Below are positions 50,846 through 59,415 of a DNA stretch of 64,000 bases, in pieces. Source of the DNA: Methanoregula sp. (lineage in GTDB: Archaea > Halobacteriota > Methanomicrobia > Methanomicrobiales > Methanospirillaceae); assembly GCF_023227875.1 (NCBI RefSeq), contig NZ_JALOCH010000012.1, positions 14,403 to 78,402 on the forward strand. Reading direction: 5' to 3'. A program made the translations under genes and the position numbers. Position 1 is the first letter of the stretch; each line of letters begins with the position of its first letter. The notes beneath the pieces were generated by a model. It had not been told where the DNA came from, did no database searches, and saw only the letters and a list, made by a program, of their open reading frames with translations.

Positions 50846-52650
50846 CAGAACCACCCCAGGATGAAGTAGAGGTTATAGAGACAGTGCACGATCATCGCGA
50901 GGGCAAGGCCGGGTACAAACCCCTTTGTCCCCCACTTCTTCAGGCAGCAGGCAACGATGAGCACGCACGCGAAGTGGAGGAGGAGCGGGAGCCAGAGCGA
51001 GCCGATGGAGAGGAAGAGGATGCTGCCGAAGACCGAGTCCGAGATCTGCGCGAGGGTGACAAAGAGGAGGAGCTTCTCGCCCACGAGGAACCCGATCGCG
51101 GTCGCCCCGCAGGCAAGGACGAGGTTTTTCCATGTCAGGAACGCGGGGTCGCGGACATAGAGCGTATAGATCCCGACACCCTTTGCGATCTCCTCGATCA
51201 GCGCCGCAAAGAGGAGGAGGCAGACGAGCGAGAATGGCATGGGCAGGTTGAAGAAGAGCACGAGGCACATCATCTGCACCATGAAGACGAACGGGATGGA
51301 GAAGCCCGTGAGCAGGAACAGCGAGAGGAACGGGTGCCTGCGCGAGAGGACCTCCGAGAGGAACTCCCGCATCCGTGTGACCAGCCCCCTCTCCGAGAAG
51401 AGCCGCTCCTCCTTGAAGTTCCGCGCAGCAATGTAGAAGAGGATCGCCCCTGTCAGCCAGAAGAGCGAGGTCGAGTACAGGTAATCGGTCGCCGTCCACA
51501 CGGAGCCCTGCATGGTGAGGACGATCAGGGTCAGCGGGGAGATGAGGCTGATCACATGGACGTTGGCAAAGATGCTCGGGAAGAAGAGGTATGACGTGGC
51601 CACGGTCGAGAAGAAGATGGAGACAAACGAGAGCTCCTTGAAGCTCCGCGAGAGCATCCCGATGATGAGCGCGTTTGCAAGGAAGAAGAAGATCACCGGG
51701 ATTAAGGGGAGAAGGATCAGCCACGGGGCCTGGATCCAGAGCGTGAGGGCGGTACAGATCGCGAGCATCCCGAGGAAGTAGGGGAGCATCTTGCCGATGA
51801 TGATGGACGAGGCCGCAACAGGCGTCGAGAGGAGGATCTCCCCCCGGCGCTCGATCCGTTCGTTCATGATGCTCATCATGAAGAACTGGCTCGTGAAGTA
51901 GAGCGGGAAGATGAAGACGAAGACAAGGATGATGGAATCGAACGGCAGGGGCGGGGAGAGCTGGGACGGCGTCTTGAACGTGCCCATGGCTGAACTGCTG
52001 GATGAGAGGGCGTCCGTGTACCGCGAGATCTGCGTGTTCTCCGCGTTCGACACGACCAGCTGCTCACGGAGTTCCGCCTCCGTGACGGAGAGGGTCGGGG
52101 ACGGTGTGGCCAGCTGCTCCACCTCCCCTTCCGGCACCGGGGCAGACCGGACCGGCGCGGCACTCACGTACTGGCCGCTCTGGGTGGCGAGGAAACTGAG
52201 TTCGCTCTTCACGCTCTGGACATCGATCCAGAGCGGGTACGCGGCGAAGAGGTCGTCCTGCTGGTTGTACACGCTGTTGACGTACTTGGCATAATCGCGC
52301 TCAAGGGTCTTCTGTGCGGCACCCGCCCGGCTGCTCACTCCTGTATACACGGCCCCGTTGATGACGATGAGGTCAAAGTCACCCCGGTGCGCGATCAGGT
52401 CCGGCTCATCGGCCTCGTACACCATGAAGCGGGGATCGCTTGCGAGCAGTTGCCCGATCTGCTGGTCATCGACACCCACTTTGTACATGCCGTCCTGGAG
52501 ATGCAGGCCGGCCTGTGCGGAAAAACCGGTCACCGCGACAAGCAGGACAAAGAGGATGACCGCGAGCGGGAGGACGTCCCTGCTCATCATGGAAAAGGAT
52601 TTCTTTACTTCCCATTTCGCGATGGTCAGGATGTCAGTCAGTGCGCCCAT
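50845..52650 (-). CDS. ABC-2 permease fused to a PrsW-like intramembrane protease domain
   Basis: Residues 1-430 are an ABC-2 permease: first helix near 28-48, a large external loop (about 50-235), and INERIERRGEILLSTPVAASSIIIGK followed by helices. The C-terminal ~145 residues are a separate polytopic domain with AALIEEIAKG (about residue 486), GFLVGEK (about 525), LLLHF (about 559) and HCLYNLYF (about 589). This spacing of EExxK, E and two His matches PrsW-family glutamic intramembrane proteases. The fusion suggests export coupled to cleavage of a membrane peptide. A TTG three bases upstream is an alternative start; AAGGAG precedes. Confidence 0.85.
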   Translation of the reverse strand: MGALTDILTIAKWEVKKSFSMMSRDVLPLAVILFVLLVAVTGFSAQAGLHLQDGMYKVGVDDQQIGQLLASDPRFMVYEADEPDLIAHRGDFDLIVINGAVYTGVSSRAGAAQKTLERDYAKYVNSVYNQQDDLFAAYPLWIDVQSVKSELSFLATQSGQYVSAAPVRSAPVPEGEVEQLATPSPTLSVTEAELREQLVVSNAENTQISRYTDALSSSSSAMGTFKTPSQLSPPLPFDSIILVFVFIFPLYFTSQFFMMSIMNERIERRGEILLSTPVAASSIIIGKMLPYFLGMLAICTALTLWIQAPWLILLPLIPVIFFFLANALIIGMLSRSFKELSFVSIFFSTVATSYLFFPSIFANVHVISLISPLTLIVLTMQGSVWTATDYLYSTSLFWLTGAILFYIAARNFKEERLFSERGLVTRMREFLSEVLSRRHPFLSLFLLTGFSIPFVFMVQMMCLVLFFNLPMPFSLVCLLLFAALIEEIAKGVGIYTLYVRDPAFLTWKNLVLACGATAIGFLVGEKLLLFVTLAQISDSVFGSILFLSIGSLWLPLLLHFACVLIVACCLKKWGTKGFVPGLALAMIVHCLYNLYFILGWF

Positions 52651-52795
52651 CAAATCTCCTTGGTTTCTGTATTGTGGCCCTGCCCCTGCGAGGAGTCATG
52701 AAAGGGCCGTCCTGGTCCGATAGTGAGTGTAACTCCGGATTCCTATATGTAATTCTCGATCCCGGCATGTGCGAAAGCGAAAAGCCCCTGCCGGA

Positions 52796-53686
52796 TCATG
52801 ATATGACGACATTGTTTGCCGTGTAATGGTAACCCAGTTCCTCCGACAGGAACGGCATCAGGTTATCCACATCGTAGAATGTGTGCTCCAGCAGGGGGTC
52901 ATAATACGAGAACGGCCGGCCGACCTGCGCTTCAATACGCCGGACAGCCTCCTGGATCTCATCGTCTGATTTCCAGCCGTCGTCCTGCCCGGGCCAGATG
53001 CGGTACTCCCGATCAGAGATCGCGATCAGCTGCTTCACGTGGTATCCCCGTTCGGTCATGTTCGCGGTTGCTTCCAGGTCGCCGATTGAGAATGAATAGA
53101 GGCTGATGACACCGGACCCCCGGCAGGTCACCCACATCCGGGGGTGGGTGTGGATGATGATGTACGGCCGGTCCTTTTTCATATTTTTAGCAAACAGGTC
53201 GCCATCGATGCTCCAGTAATCCCCCTTGACGAAGGTCGATTCGCCAGTTGTCACATCGATAAGGTACCCGAGCTCCTTGGACTTCTTCACCTCGCAGTCC
53301 TGCGTCCCGTCCGGGTGCGTGATGACGGTATCTGCGACATTGCTGTCGATGAACATCTCCAGCTTGTTCCGTGCATCCACGATCCGGGCACTGAGTGCTG
53401 CATCGGAGATCTGAGTGAGCGTGGGTGTCGGCGTGGGGACGGTTGTCGCCACGGTTGTAGTTGCGGGAAGTGCAGATGTTGTCATTTCCGTAATTGCCGG
53501 AACCGGCGTGGTGGGCAGCGGAGTGTTCTCAGGAGTGATGATCGTTTGCAGGGTGGCTGCTGTGATGGCCGGGGATGCCTGCGTGGACCCGGCATCCTGG
53601 TCCGGTGCGGTACACCCTGCAGCAGCAATGAGTACGAGAATGAGCAGGACAACCACGTTCAAAACCGGACCGGGGCTCCGGGGCAT
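52796..53686 (-). CDS. Lipoprotein with JAMM/MPN-like domain
   Basis: A signal peptide with lipobox IAAAGC is followed by a Thr/Pro-rich spacer (about residues 30-110) and a C-terminal domain containing HTHPR, then after a ~18-residue insert SFSIGDLEA. That echoes the JAMM metalloprotease pattern HxHx(n)SxxD, with upstream acidic residues (GYLID, TGESTF) that could include the catalytic glutamate. The usual gap of seven residues is enlarged here, so activity is uncertain. It is divergent from the ABC ATPase gene. ATG 53686 was chosen to match the signal peptide. Confidence 0.72.
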   Translation of the reverse strand: MPRSPGPVLNVVVLLILVLIAAAGCTAPDQDAGSTQASPAITAATLQTIITPENTPLPTTPVPAITEMTTSALPATTTVATTVPTPTPTLTQISDAALSARIVDARNKLEMFIDSNVADTVITHPDGTQDCEVKKSKELGYLIDVTTGESTFVKGDYWSIDGDLFAKNMKKDRPYIIIHTHPRMWVTCRGSGVISLYSFSIGDLEATANMTERGYHVKQLIAISDREYRIWPGQDDGWKSDDEIQEAVRRIEAQVGRPFSYYDPLLEHTFYDVDNLMPFLSEELGYHYTANNVVIS

Positions 53687-53799
53687 AGAGCAATGAAGGG
53701 TACGCAGGAATAAAAAGAATGAGGTCGGCAAGAGCCCGTGCAGGCATCCCAATCTATATCACATTGACAACACAAGTCTGATCGAGAAGGCGACCCCGC

Positions 53800-54690
53800 A
53801 TGATCACTGCCCGCGGACTCAAGAAGGACTTCGACGGCTTCCTGGCACTCGATGACGTCAGTTTCGAATTCGAGGACGGCGAGATCTTCGGCATCATCGG
53901 CCACAACGGGGCGGGCAAGACCACGCTCCTCAAGATCGTCTCCGGTCTTATTGCCCCGACCGCCGGGGAACTCTTCATCAACGACATCGATGTGGTGAAA
54001 AATCCCCTTGCGCTCAAGGAGAACCTCGGGTACCTTCCCGAGGAATCGCACCTCTACGAGACGATGACGGCCGAGAACTACCTCGCGTTCTTCGGGGAGA
54101 TATACGGGCTTTCGCCGCAGGAGATCCGGGTACGGTCGGACCAGCTCTTCGCGGCCCTCTCGCTCGAACCGGATGGCAAGAAGATCGGGGAGTTCAGCAA
54201 GGGCATGAAGCGGAAAGTGGCGATTGCCCGCTCGCTGATCCATAACCCGGGCTTCCTCGTGTATGACGAGGCAACGAGCGGTCTCGACCCGATGACCTCC
54301 CGGTTCATCGCGGACTACCTGCGCCGGCTCCGGCAGGACAAAAAGACGATCGTCCTCTCGGCCCACAACCTGTACCAGGTCGAGGCGATCTGCGACAAGG
54401 TGATGATCCTCCGGCGGGGAAAGATGGTCGCGTTCGGTTCCATGAAGGAGCTCCGCGAGCAGTTCGGCTCGCTCACATACACGATCTTCTTCTCCATTGA
54501 TGACCCCGCAAAGCTGATCGGGCATTCGAAGACCTACCGGCAGGAGGAGGGCTTCTTTGTCTGCGAGGCAGAGGAGATGAAGGAGCTCAACGAGTGTACG
54601 GCAATCATTACCGAAGCCGGCGGCCGTGTCGAGAAGATCGAGTCCCGCTACCCTTCGCTTGAGGAGATGCTCCTCAAGATCGGGAAGTAA
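53800..54690 (+). CDS. ABC transporter ATP-binding protein
   Basis: This is a 296-residue ABC ATPase with Walker A GHNGAGKTT (about residue 38), signature FSKGMKRKVAIARSLI, Walker B FLVYDEATSGLDP and the switch histidine in LSAHNLYQVE. The family is that used by NatAB and ABC-2 exporters. It is divergent from the JAMM-like lipoprotein and presumably pairs with the permeases at 49766 and 50845. The C-terminal ~75 residues form an accessory domain. Confidence 0.92.
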   Translation: MITARGLKKDFDGFLALDDVSFEFEDGEIFGIIGHNGAGKTTLLKIVSGLIAPTAGELFINDIDVVKNPLALKENLGYLPEESHLYETMTAENYLAFFGEIYGLSPQEIRVRSDQLFAALSLEPDGKKIGEFSKGMKRKVAIARSLIHNPGFLVYDEATSGLDPMTSRFIADYLRRLRQDKKTIVLSAHNLYQVEAICDKVMILRRGKMVAFGSMKELREQFGSLTYTIFFSIDDPAKLIGHSKTYRQEEGFFVCEAEEMKELNECTAIITEAGGRVEKIESRYPSLEEMLLKIGK

Positions 54691-54791
54691 TCCCCTTCCA
54701 GCGCCACCCTTTTCTTAAAGCCCGTCCAATGATGGTCTCACAACCATGGCGGCATCCGGCACAGGGTGTCTTGCCGTCAGGGAGAATTGTT

Positions 54792-55283
54792 ATGGCAGCT
54801 GAAATGCACATTCGCGAGATGCAGGAGAGCGACCGCGATGCGGTCATGCGGATATTCAACCATTATGCAGCAACAAGCTTTGCCGCATATCCGGATGGCC
54901 CGCTCCCGCCGCAGTTCTTCGCCCCCTTGCGGGAAGGCGCCCTGTCAGCAGTCGTACTGGAAGACAACCATGGCGTTGCCGGCTTCGGTCTCCTGAAACC
55001 ATTCCTCCCGTTCGCCGCGTTCAGGAAGACCGGGATGCTCACATATTTCATCGCGCCTGAGTTCACCGGCAGGGGGCTTGGGGCCCGGCTGCTCGGGCGG
55101 CTTGTGGAAGATGCAAAAAAGGCCGGGCACACAACCCTCGTGGCCAACATATCCTCAAAGAACGAGGCGAGCATCCGGTTCCATGCAAACCAGGGGTTCA
55201 CGTTTGCCGGCACGTTGGCCGGTGTTGGCGAAAAGTTTGGGGAACCATTCGATGTTGTCTGGATGCAGCGGCCGGTTGAATGA
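54792..55283 (+). CDS. GNAT-family N-acetyltransferase
   Basis: The 163-residue product resembles phosphinothricin/methionine-type acetyltransferases of the GNAT fold. The acetyl-CoA motif A is GMLTYFIAPEFTGRGLGARLLGRLVEDA, followed by TTLVANISSKNEASIRFHANQGF. GGAGA lies seven bases before the ATG. Substrate could be an amino acid or an amine; unknown. Confidence 0.9.
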   Translation: MAAEMHIREMQESDRDAVMRIFNHYAATSFAAYPDGPLPPQFFAPLREGALSAVVLEDNHGVAGFGLLKPFLPFAAFRKTGMLTYFIAPEFTGRGLGARLLGRLVEDAKKAGHTTLVANISSKNEASIRFHANQGFTFAGTLAGVGEKFGEPFDVVWMQRPVE

Positions 55284-55321
55284 GCCCCCGGTTTTTTCTT
55301 TTTATTACTGTGAGAGGGGGA

Positions 55322-56857
55322 TTATACCACCCGGACAACCGCCCCGCGGTTCCGGGCTGAAGTGACCAGCGTTGTCCCACCGATAGCGTGCCCTGCCATG
55401 GATGCACGGGCTGCTTTCTCAATGTCCTGCATGCCCGTGTCCCCCACCGCGTAGACGGCGGGCCCAAACGAGCTCATGCCCGCCCCGGCAGCACCGGCAT
55501 CACGCATGGCGGAGAGGAGGCCGGTTACGGCCGGCGGCTGGAGACTGAGTTCCACGTTCTTGAACCCGAGGCCCTGGACCGCGCTGATCGATGAGCCGAA
55601 GAGGTCGAGGTCATGCTCGACAAGGCCGGGCAGCATCCGCATCAGCACCTCATGGGTGAGGGCCCGGACCTCATCGAGTGGGACCGGGCAGCGGGTACGG
55701 AAGATATCCACCTCATGTCCGCCGCTGGCGCCGGGCGGGAGGTCAGGGACCGCAAGCAGGACCTTCCAGTCCTCCGGGAACTCGTGGCGGGCAAGGACCG
55801 GCGGTGGACTGACGCCCCGCGAAGCAGCCGAGGGGCGGAAGTCCGATTTCTCGCAGCCGGCGCCGAACCGGTGTCCCCCGTCAAGAATGAACCCCCCGTG
55901 ATCGAATGCGGCGGTGCCGATCCCGGAGGTCCCGCCCCGCCCCGTGAGCCGGGCGAGCTCGCGAGCAGAATGGTGACGGTCGTGGAGCTCCGTGATTGCC
56001 TTTGCCACGGCCAGCGCGAGCTGCGACCCGCACCCGAGGCCGACATGCGCAGGGAACTGCTGCCTGACCGTGATCGCAACGCTCCCGCCAAGGCCGAGCT
56101 TGTGCAGTACGTCCACTGCGACCTGCCCGATCCGCTCTTTCATCTTCGGGTCGCAGCCGGTCACCGAAAGGACCGGTGAGAGCTCTGCTTCGATCAGGAT
56201 GCCGGGGTTGTCAAGCGTGATGCCGATACCGCCGTCCACCCGACCCGACCCGCCGTGCATGTCGATGAGCGAGATATGGACCCGCGAGGGCGTGTCAACG
56301 ATGACGCGCCGGGTATCGAGGAACCGGTTGTAGGGGAACCGCTCTTCGATGAAGATGAGCGGCTGGCCCCCGTGGATGATCTGGTACTGCCGTGAGAGGA
56401 GCGGCTCGTTTTTGCAGATGGAGAAGAGCCGGCCCGCGTCTTCCGTTGCGGGGAGGACCCGGGTGTTGAGAATTTCCCGGCGGGCTTCGATATGGTGCTG
56501 CTTTATGATCTTCCCGATAGGGATGTCGGCCCTCATCAGGTCGTCCCTGAACTCCGGCGAGAGGCGGTTGACGGGGGTGTGGGACACGGCGTAGATCAGC
56601 ACTTCGCCGCTCTCTTCTGTTTTGATCTCAACAATCCGGAAATTGACCGGGTCGCCTTCGGCAATGCTCAGGTGATCCGCTGCAGTGCGGTCGGCCGGGA
56701 CGATCTCCTGCACGAGTGTTTTTATGACAACTTTCTTTCCGGTGATCGATTCAAGGAGCTGGGTGACCGAACCGTCCGTGCCAAGGAGGAATTTTTGGAC
56801 GGGCGAGATCCGGCCGACCTGCGCCTCCATCTCCCGGATTGCCTGTGCAATGTCCAT
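55322..56857 (-). CDS. mptG: Chorismate-lyase-like domain fused to beta-RFAP synthase
   Basis: The C-terminal ~320 residues are beta-ribofuranosylaminobenzene 5'-phosphate synthase, an early methanopterin-biosynthesis enzyme of the GHMP-kinase fold (RVHISLIDMHGGSGRVDGGIG in part, and FPAHVGLGCGSQLALAVAKAI). The N-terminal ~175 residues resemble the UbiC/DUF98 chorismate lyase family (GDPVNFRIVEI, DIPIGKIIKQHHIEARREI). Since methanogen RFAP synthase uses 4-hydroxybenzoate, the product of chorismate lyase, the fusion would join supply and use of the substrate in one 511-residue polypeptide. ATG 56857 chosen; a further 23 residues upstream look unconserved. Confidence 0.88.
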   Translation of the reverse strand: MDIAQAIREMEAQVGRISPVQKFLLGTDGSVTQLLESITGKKVVIKTLVQEIVPADRTAADHLSIAEGDPVNFRIVEIKTEESGEVLIYAVSHTPVNRLSPEFRDDLMRADIPIGKIIKQHHIEARREILNTRVLPATEDAGRLFSICKNEPLLSRQYQIIHGGQPLIFIEERFPYNRFLDTRRVIVDTPSRVHISLIDMHGGSGRVDGGIGITLDNPGILIEAELSPVLSVTGCDPKMKERIGQVAVDVLHKLGLGGSVAITVRQQFPAHVGLGCGSQLALAVAKAITELHDRHHSARELARLTGRGGTSGIGTAAFDHGGFILDGGHRFGAGCEKSDFRPSAASRGVSPPPVLARHEFPEDWKVLLAVPDLPPGASGGHEVDIFRTRCPVPLDEVRALTHEVLMRMLPGLVEHDLDLFGSSISAVQGLGFKNVELSLQPPAVTGLLSAMRDAGAAGAGMSSFGPAVYAVGDTGMQDIEKAARASMAGHAIGGTTLVTSARNRGAVVRVV

Positions 56858-56949
56858 CACATCAACCTTATCACGGGAAATAATAAGGGTGCTGATGCAC
56901 CACGTCCGGTTTTTATGAAAAATCAAAAATCCTGAAACGGCCCGCTGTT

Positions 56950-57333
56950 TCAGCGCTCCTTCCGTGACCTGACGGGCCGCCGTGACGGTGCGGTGCCGGG
57001 AGGCATGGCTGGCAGGACCTGTGCGGTAATTTCCGCAAGTGACTCGGTAGTAAGCCGGCCTTTTTTCCCGATTACGTCCCTGCCCGGAATGGTGAGTGCC
57101 CGTGAAGTCATCACGTAACTTTCTCCGAAGAGATCGAGTCCCCCGGTGGCAAAATCGTCGATAGTGAGTGGCATGCAGGGTGCATCGGACGGCGGCTTGC
57201 TGCTGACCGGGCAGATCCGGACCGTGCCGTTATCGAACGTGCGGATGACGATGACCGGCCGGGTCTTGGGGGAAGTCCGGTCGTCCAGCGTTACCAATGC
57301 AAGGAGAACGTCCCCCCTCAGGTACTGGCCCAT
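56950..57333 (-). CDS. Solitary PemK/MazF-fold protein
   Basis: The product matches the PemK/MazF toxin-like fold: GDVLLALVTLDDRTSPKTRPVIVIRT as the N-terminal barrel with the KxRPV signature, then CPVSSKPP and ESYVMTSRALTIP. No antitoxin gene is adjacent, so it may be an orphan toxin or a domesticated RNA-binding protein. The C-terminal tail is Arg-rich and disordered. An alternative GTG start at 57351 would add six residues. Confidence 0.8.
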   Translation of the reverse strand: MGQYLRGDVLLALVTLDDRTSPKTRPVIVIRTFDNGTVRICPVSSKPPSDAPCMPLTIDDFATGGLDLFGESYVMTSRALTIPGRDVIGKKGRLTTESLAEITAQVLPAMPPGTAPSRRPVRSRKER

Positions 57334-57442
57334 GCCTACTATTTCCGGCACCGGGAATCATAAGGTGTTTGATCCCGCAGGCGCAGGATTTTTCTCCCCG
57401 GGTGGTTCATTCACATACAGGAACGATATATGTGAGGATGGG

Positions 57443-57976
57443 ATGGCAGCAGTACAACCGACAGCACACGAGGCCTCGCTCCTGATGGGAGCGACCATGA
57501 CCGTATCCATGATCGGGATATTTATCGGTATTTTCTATCTTTTTATCGACATTGACATCGCTATCAGGATAACGGCAGCAGTCCTTGTCGGTCTTGTGGG
57601 AATTATCAGTTTCATCCGCCATTCAGTCTTCTACCAGTCCGACCAGGTACGGATGGGATGGAGACAGGACCACCCCGAGTTCCAGCTCGAAGTAGGGTAC
57701 GCAAACCTTGCGTTCGGCATCTGGGCACTGGTTGCGGCAGCCCTCAACTGGGTCCTTGTCTGTGGCGTAATGCTTGCCATCTATGCGACCTACCTCCTCT
57801 GTGCCCTCCTTCTCCACCTCCATGAAGCGCATGCAAGGGATGACCTGCATATTCCGGCACACCGCTCGCGGGCAATGAAAAGCGTGGTTTCGACCGGGTT
57901 TTTTGTGCTGGCGCTCTTTTTGTTTGCCGTGGTGGCATTTGCCCGGGCGGGCGTGCTGCCGTTCGTACAGCTGTAA
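57443..57976 (+). CDS. Five-helix membrane protein, 177 aa
   Basis: Hydrophobic helices lie at about residues 15-35, 40-60, 88-108, 110-130 and 150-172. The internal segment RHSVFYQSDQVRMGWRQDHPEFQLEVGYANLAFG is conserved-looking and may be functionally important. It resembles the DUF6790 group of membrane proteins but I am not certain. GAGG precedes the ATG. It is divergent from the PemK-like gene. Confidence 0.7.
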   Translation: MAAVQPTAHEASLLMGATMTVSMIGIFIGIFYLFIDIDIAIRITAAVLVGLVGIISFIRHSVFYQSDQVRMGWRQDHPEFQLEVGYANLAFGIWALVAAALNWVLVCGVMLAIYATYLLCALLLHLHEAHARDDLHIPAHRSRAMKSVVSTGFFVLALFLFAVVAFARAGVLPFVQL

Positions 57977-58065
57977 CACGGGCTATCCCTTTCCGGGACC
58001 AGGATCGCAATGCCCGGCGTGCCCGGAACAGAATCCTTAATGCCCGGGCATCCAGATGAACAATA

Positions 58066-58398
58066 ATGACACGCTGCGATCATTGCGGCAATGAGACCAC
58101 CATGCCGTTCACCTGCCAGCACTGCGGGGGAAAATACTGCGCAGACTGTCGGCTCCCGCCCAACCATAACTGTACGGGACTTGGGAGCTGGAACAGGAAA
58201 CCCCGGCCGGCCGTGGGCATGAGCTACAGCAGGGGCGGCGGCGTGAGCGCAACGGGTGGGGTGGCCGCTGATGCCCGGCGCAGGCCGGCAAAGAACGCAA
58301 CCGGTAGGATCCCGTACCTGAAGATCATGATTGCCATCATTGTCCTGATCCTGCTCGGTCTTGCCGGGCTCATTTTTTCCGGGTACCGGCTTGGATGA
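58066..58398 (+). CDS. AN1-type zinc finger protein with C-terminal membrane helix
   Basis: The N-terminal 40 residues are an AN1-like zinc finger (CDHCGNETTMPFTCQHCGG, then CADCRLPPNHNC). A Gly/Arg-rich linker leads to a C-terminal hydrophobic helix (about residues 87-107), so the finger is anchored to the membrane on the cytoplasmic side. Such archaeal proteins are often found with rhomboid or stress genes. Possible role in ubiquitin-like or stress signalling is inferred from the eukaryotic family only. Confidence 0.85.
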   Translation: MTRCDHCGNETTMPFTCQHCGGKYCADCRLPPNHNCTGLGSWNRKPRPAVGMSYSRGGGVSATGGVAADARRRPAKNATGRIPYLKIMIAIIVLILLGLAGLIFSGYRLG

Positions 58399-58511
58399 TT
58401 AGATGAACCCGCATCTCCGGTGATCGAAGAAAGGTCCTACGGCCCCGGTCCTTTGTATCCGTATCCGTTCTCCGCAATACTTTTTTTAAAAGCCTACAAC
58501 AACAGATCCCT

Positions 58512-59237
58512 ATGACCGATACACGGGCAGTCCCGGCCAGCTACGAGATCGCCGGGTTTTTCTGGGCTACGCTCGCAGCGGCAGTCGTGCTCGCCCTCCT
58601 GATCCTCATCCTTCCCGGCGCAATATTCCTGAAGATCAGCAATTACCTCCAGATCCTTACCGCACTTGCCGGTGCCTTTGCCCTCCTGTACCTCTGGCAG
58701 AAATCCCCAAAAAAGGAGTTCCTGCTCTGGGCTGGTGCCGGGCTCGGGCTGTGGGGGATCGCAAACATCGGGTGGTACGTCACCATCCTCATGGGCCAAA
58801 GAGACATGGTCTTCCCCGGCATCATCGACGCGGGGATCATCGCCTCGATCCTCATCCTGGCGTTCGCGTTCCGGAAGGGATTTGCCCGCAAACCCGCAGC
58901 CCCGTATATCTCCCTGTGCATCCTTGCAGTCTCCCTTCTCATCCCCGTAACGGTCATCGCGATTGTGGGGCTGAGCACGGCAACACTCGTCACGCTCATC
59001 TACTTTGCCGCCTGCGGGATCCTGCTCGTTACCGGGCTGAACCATGCGCCAAAAGAGTCCCCGATGGTCCTTTCCGGCGTCGCGATCTTTGCGCTCACGT
59101 TCATGATCTATCCCCTCCGCGAACTGCACCTGAGCACGAACCCGATCCTGCCGGTGATCGGTACGTTTGTTGTCATGGGTTTTTCCTTACTCGTCCTCGG
59201 GCTGCTCCCGATCAGCAGACCGAAACAGACTGCGTAA
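58512..59237 (+). CDS. Multi-helix membrane protein, 241 aa
   Basis: Seven or eight predicted membrane helices span the whole protein, with few charged residues. The pattern resembles the 7TM or YhhN-like group but no signature is decisive. It begins about 30 bases after a T-run/TATA-like AATACTTTTTTTAAAAG. I cannot name the family. Sensor or transporter roles are equally possible. Confidence 0.65.
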   Translation: MTDTRAVPASYEIAGFFWATLAAAVVLALLILILPGAIFLKISNYLQILTALAGAFALLYLWQKSPKKEFLLWAGAGLGLWGIANIGWYVTILMGQRDMVFPGIIDAGIIASILILAFAFRKGFARKPAAPYISLCILAVSLLIPVTVIAIVGLSTATLVTLIYFAACGILLVTGLNHAPKESPMVLSGVAIFALTFMIYPLRELHLSTNPILPVIGTFVVMGFSLLVLGLLPISRPKQTA

Positions 59238-59312
59238 AAAAGGCCTCTCTTTTTTATTAATGGCAGATCAGAAATACGGCTCCTCTCATCCTGCTCCCGG
59301 ACCCGGATTAGT

Positions 59313-59329
59313 AAAATTTTGTCACAGAA
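59313..59329. promoter_or_regulatory. Copy 1 of a shared dyad motif (AAAATTT-TGTCACAG-AA)
   Basis: GTAAAATTTTGTCACAGAA (59311-59329) is identical to 62517-62535 and closely matches 60661-60675. It lies 87 bases before the PepSY-like gene. See the copy at 62519 for the best dyad. Confidence 0.5.
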
Positions 59330-59415
59330 TTCTGATAAACCCTGAAAATGAGAGCACTATCCACTCAACCGGGCAATTGAACGGATTGATCCGGTCCGGA
59401 TGCTGGAGGCATTAT

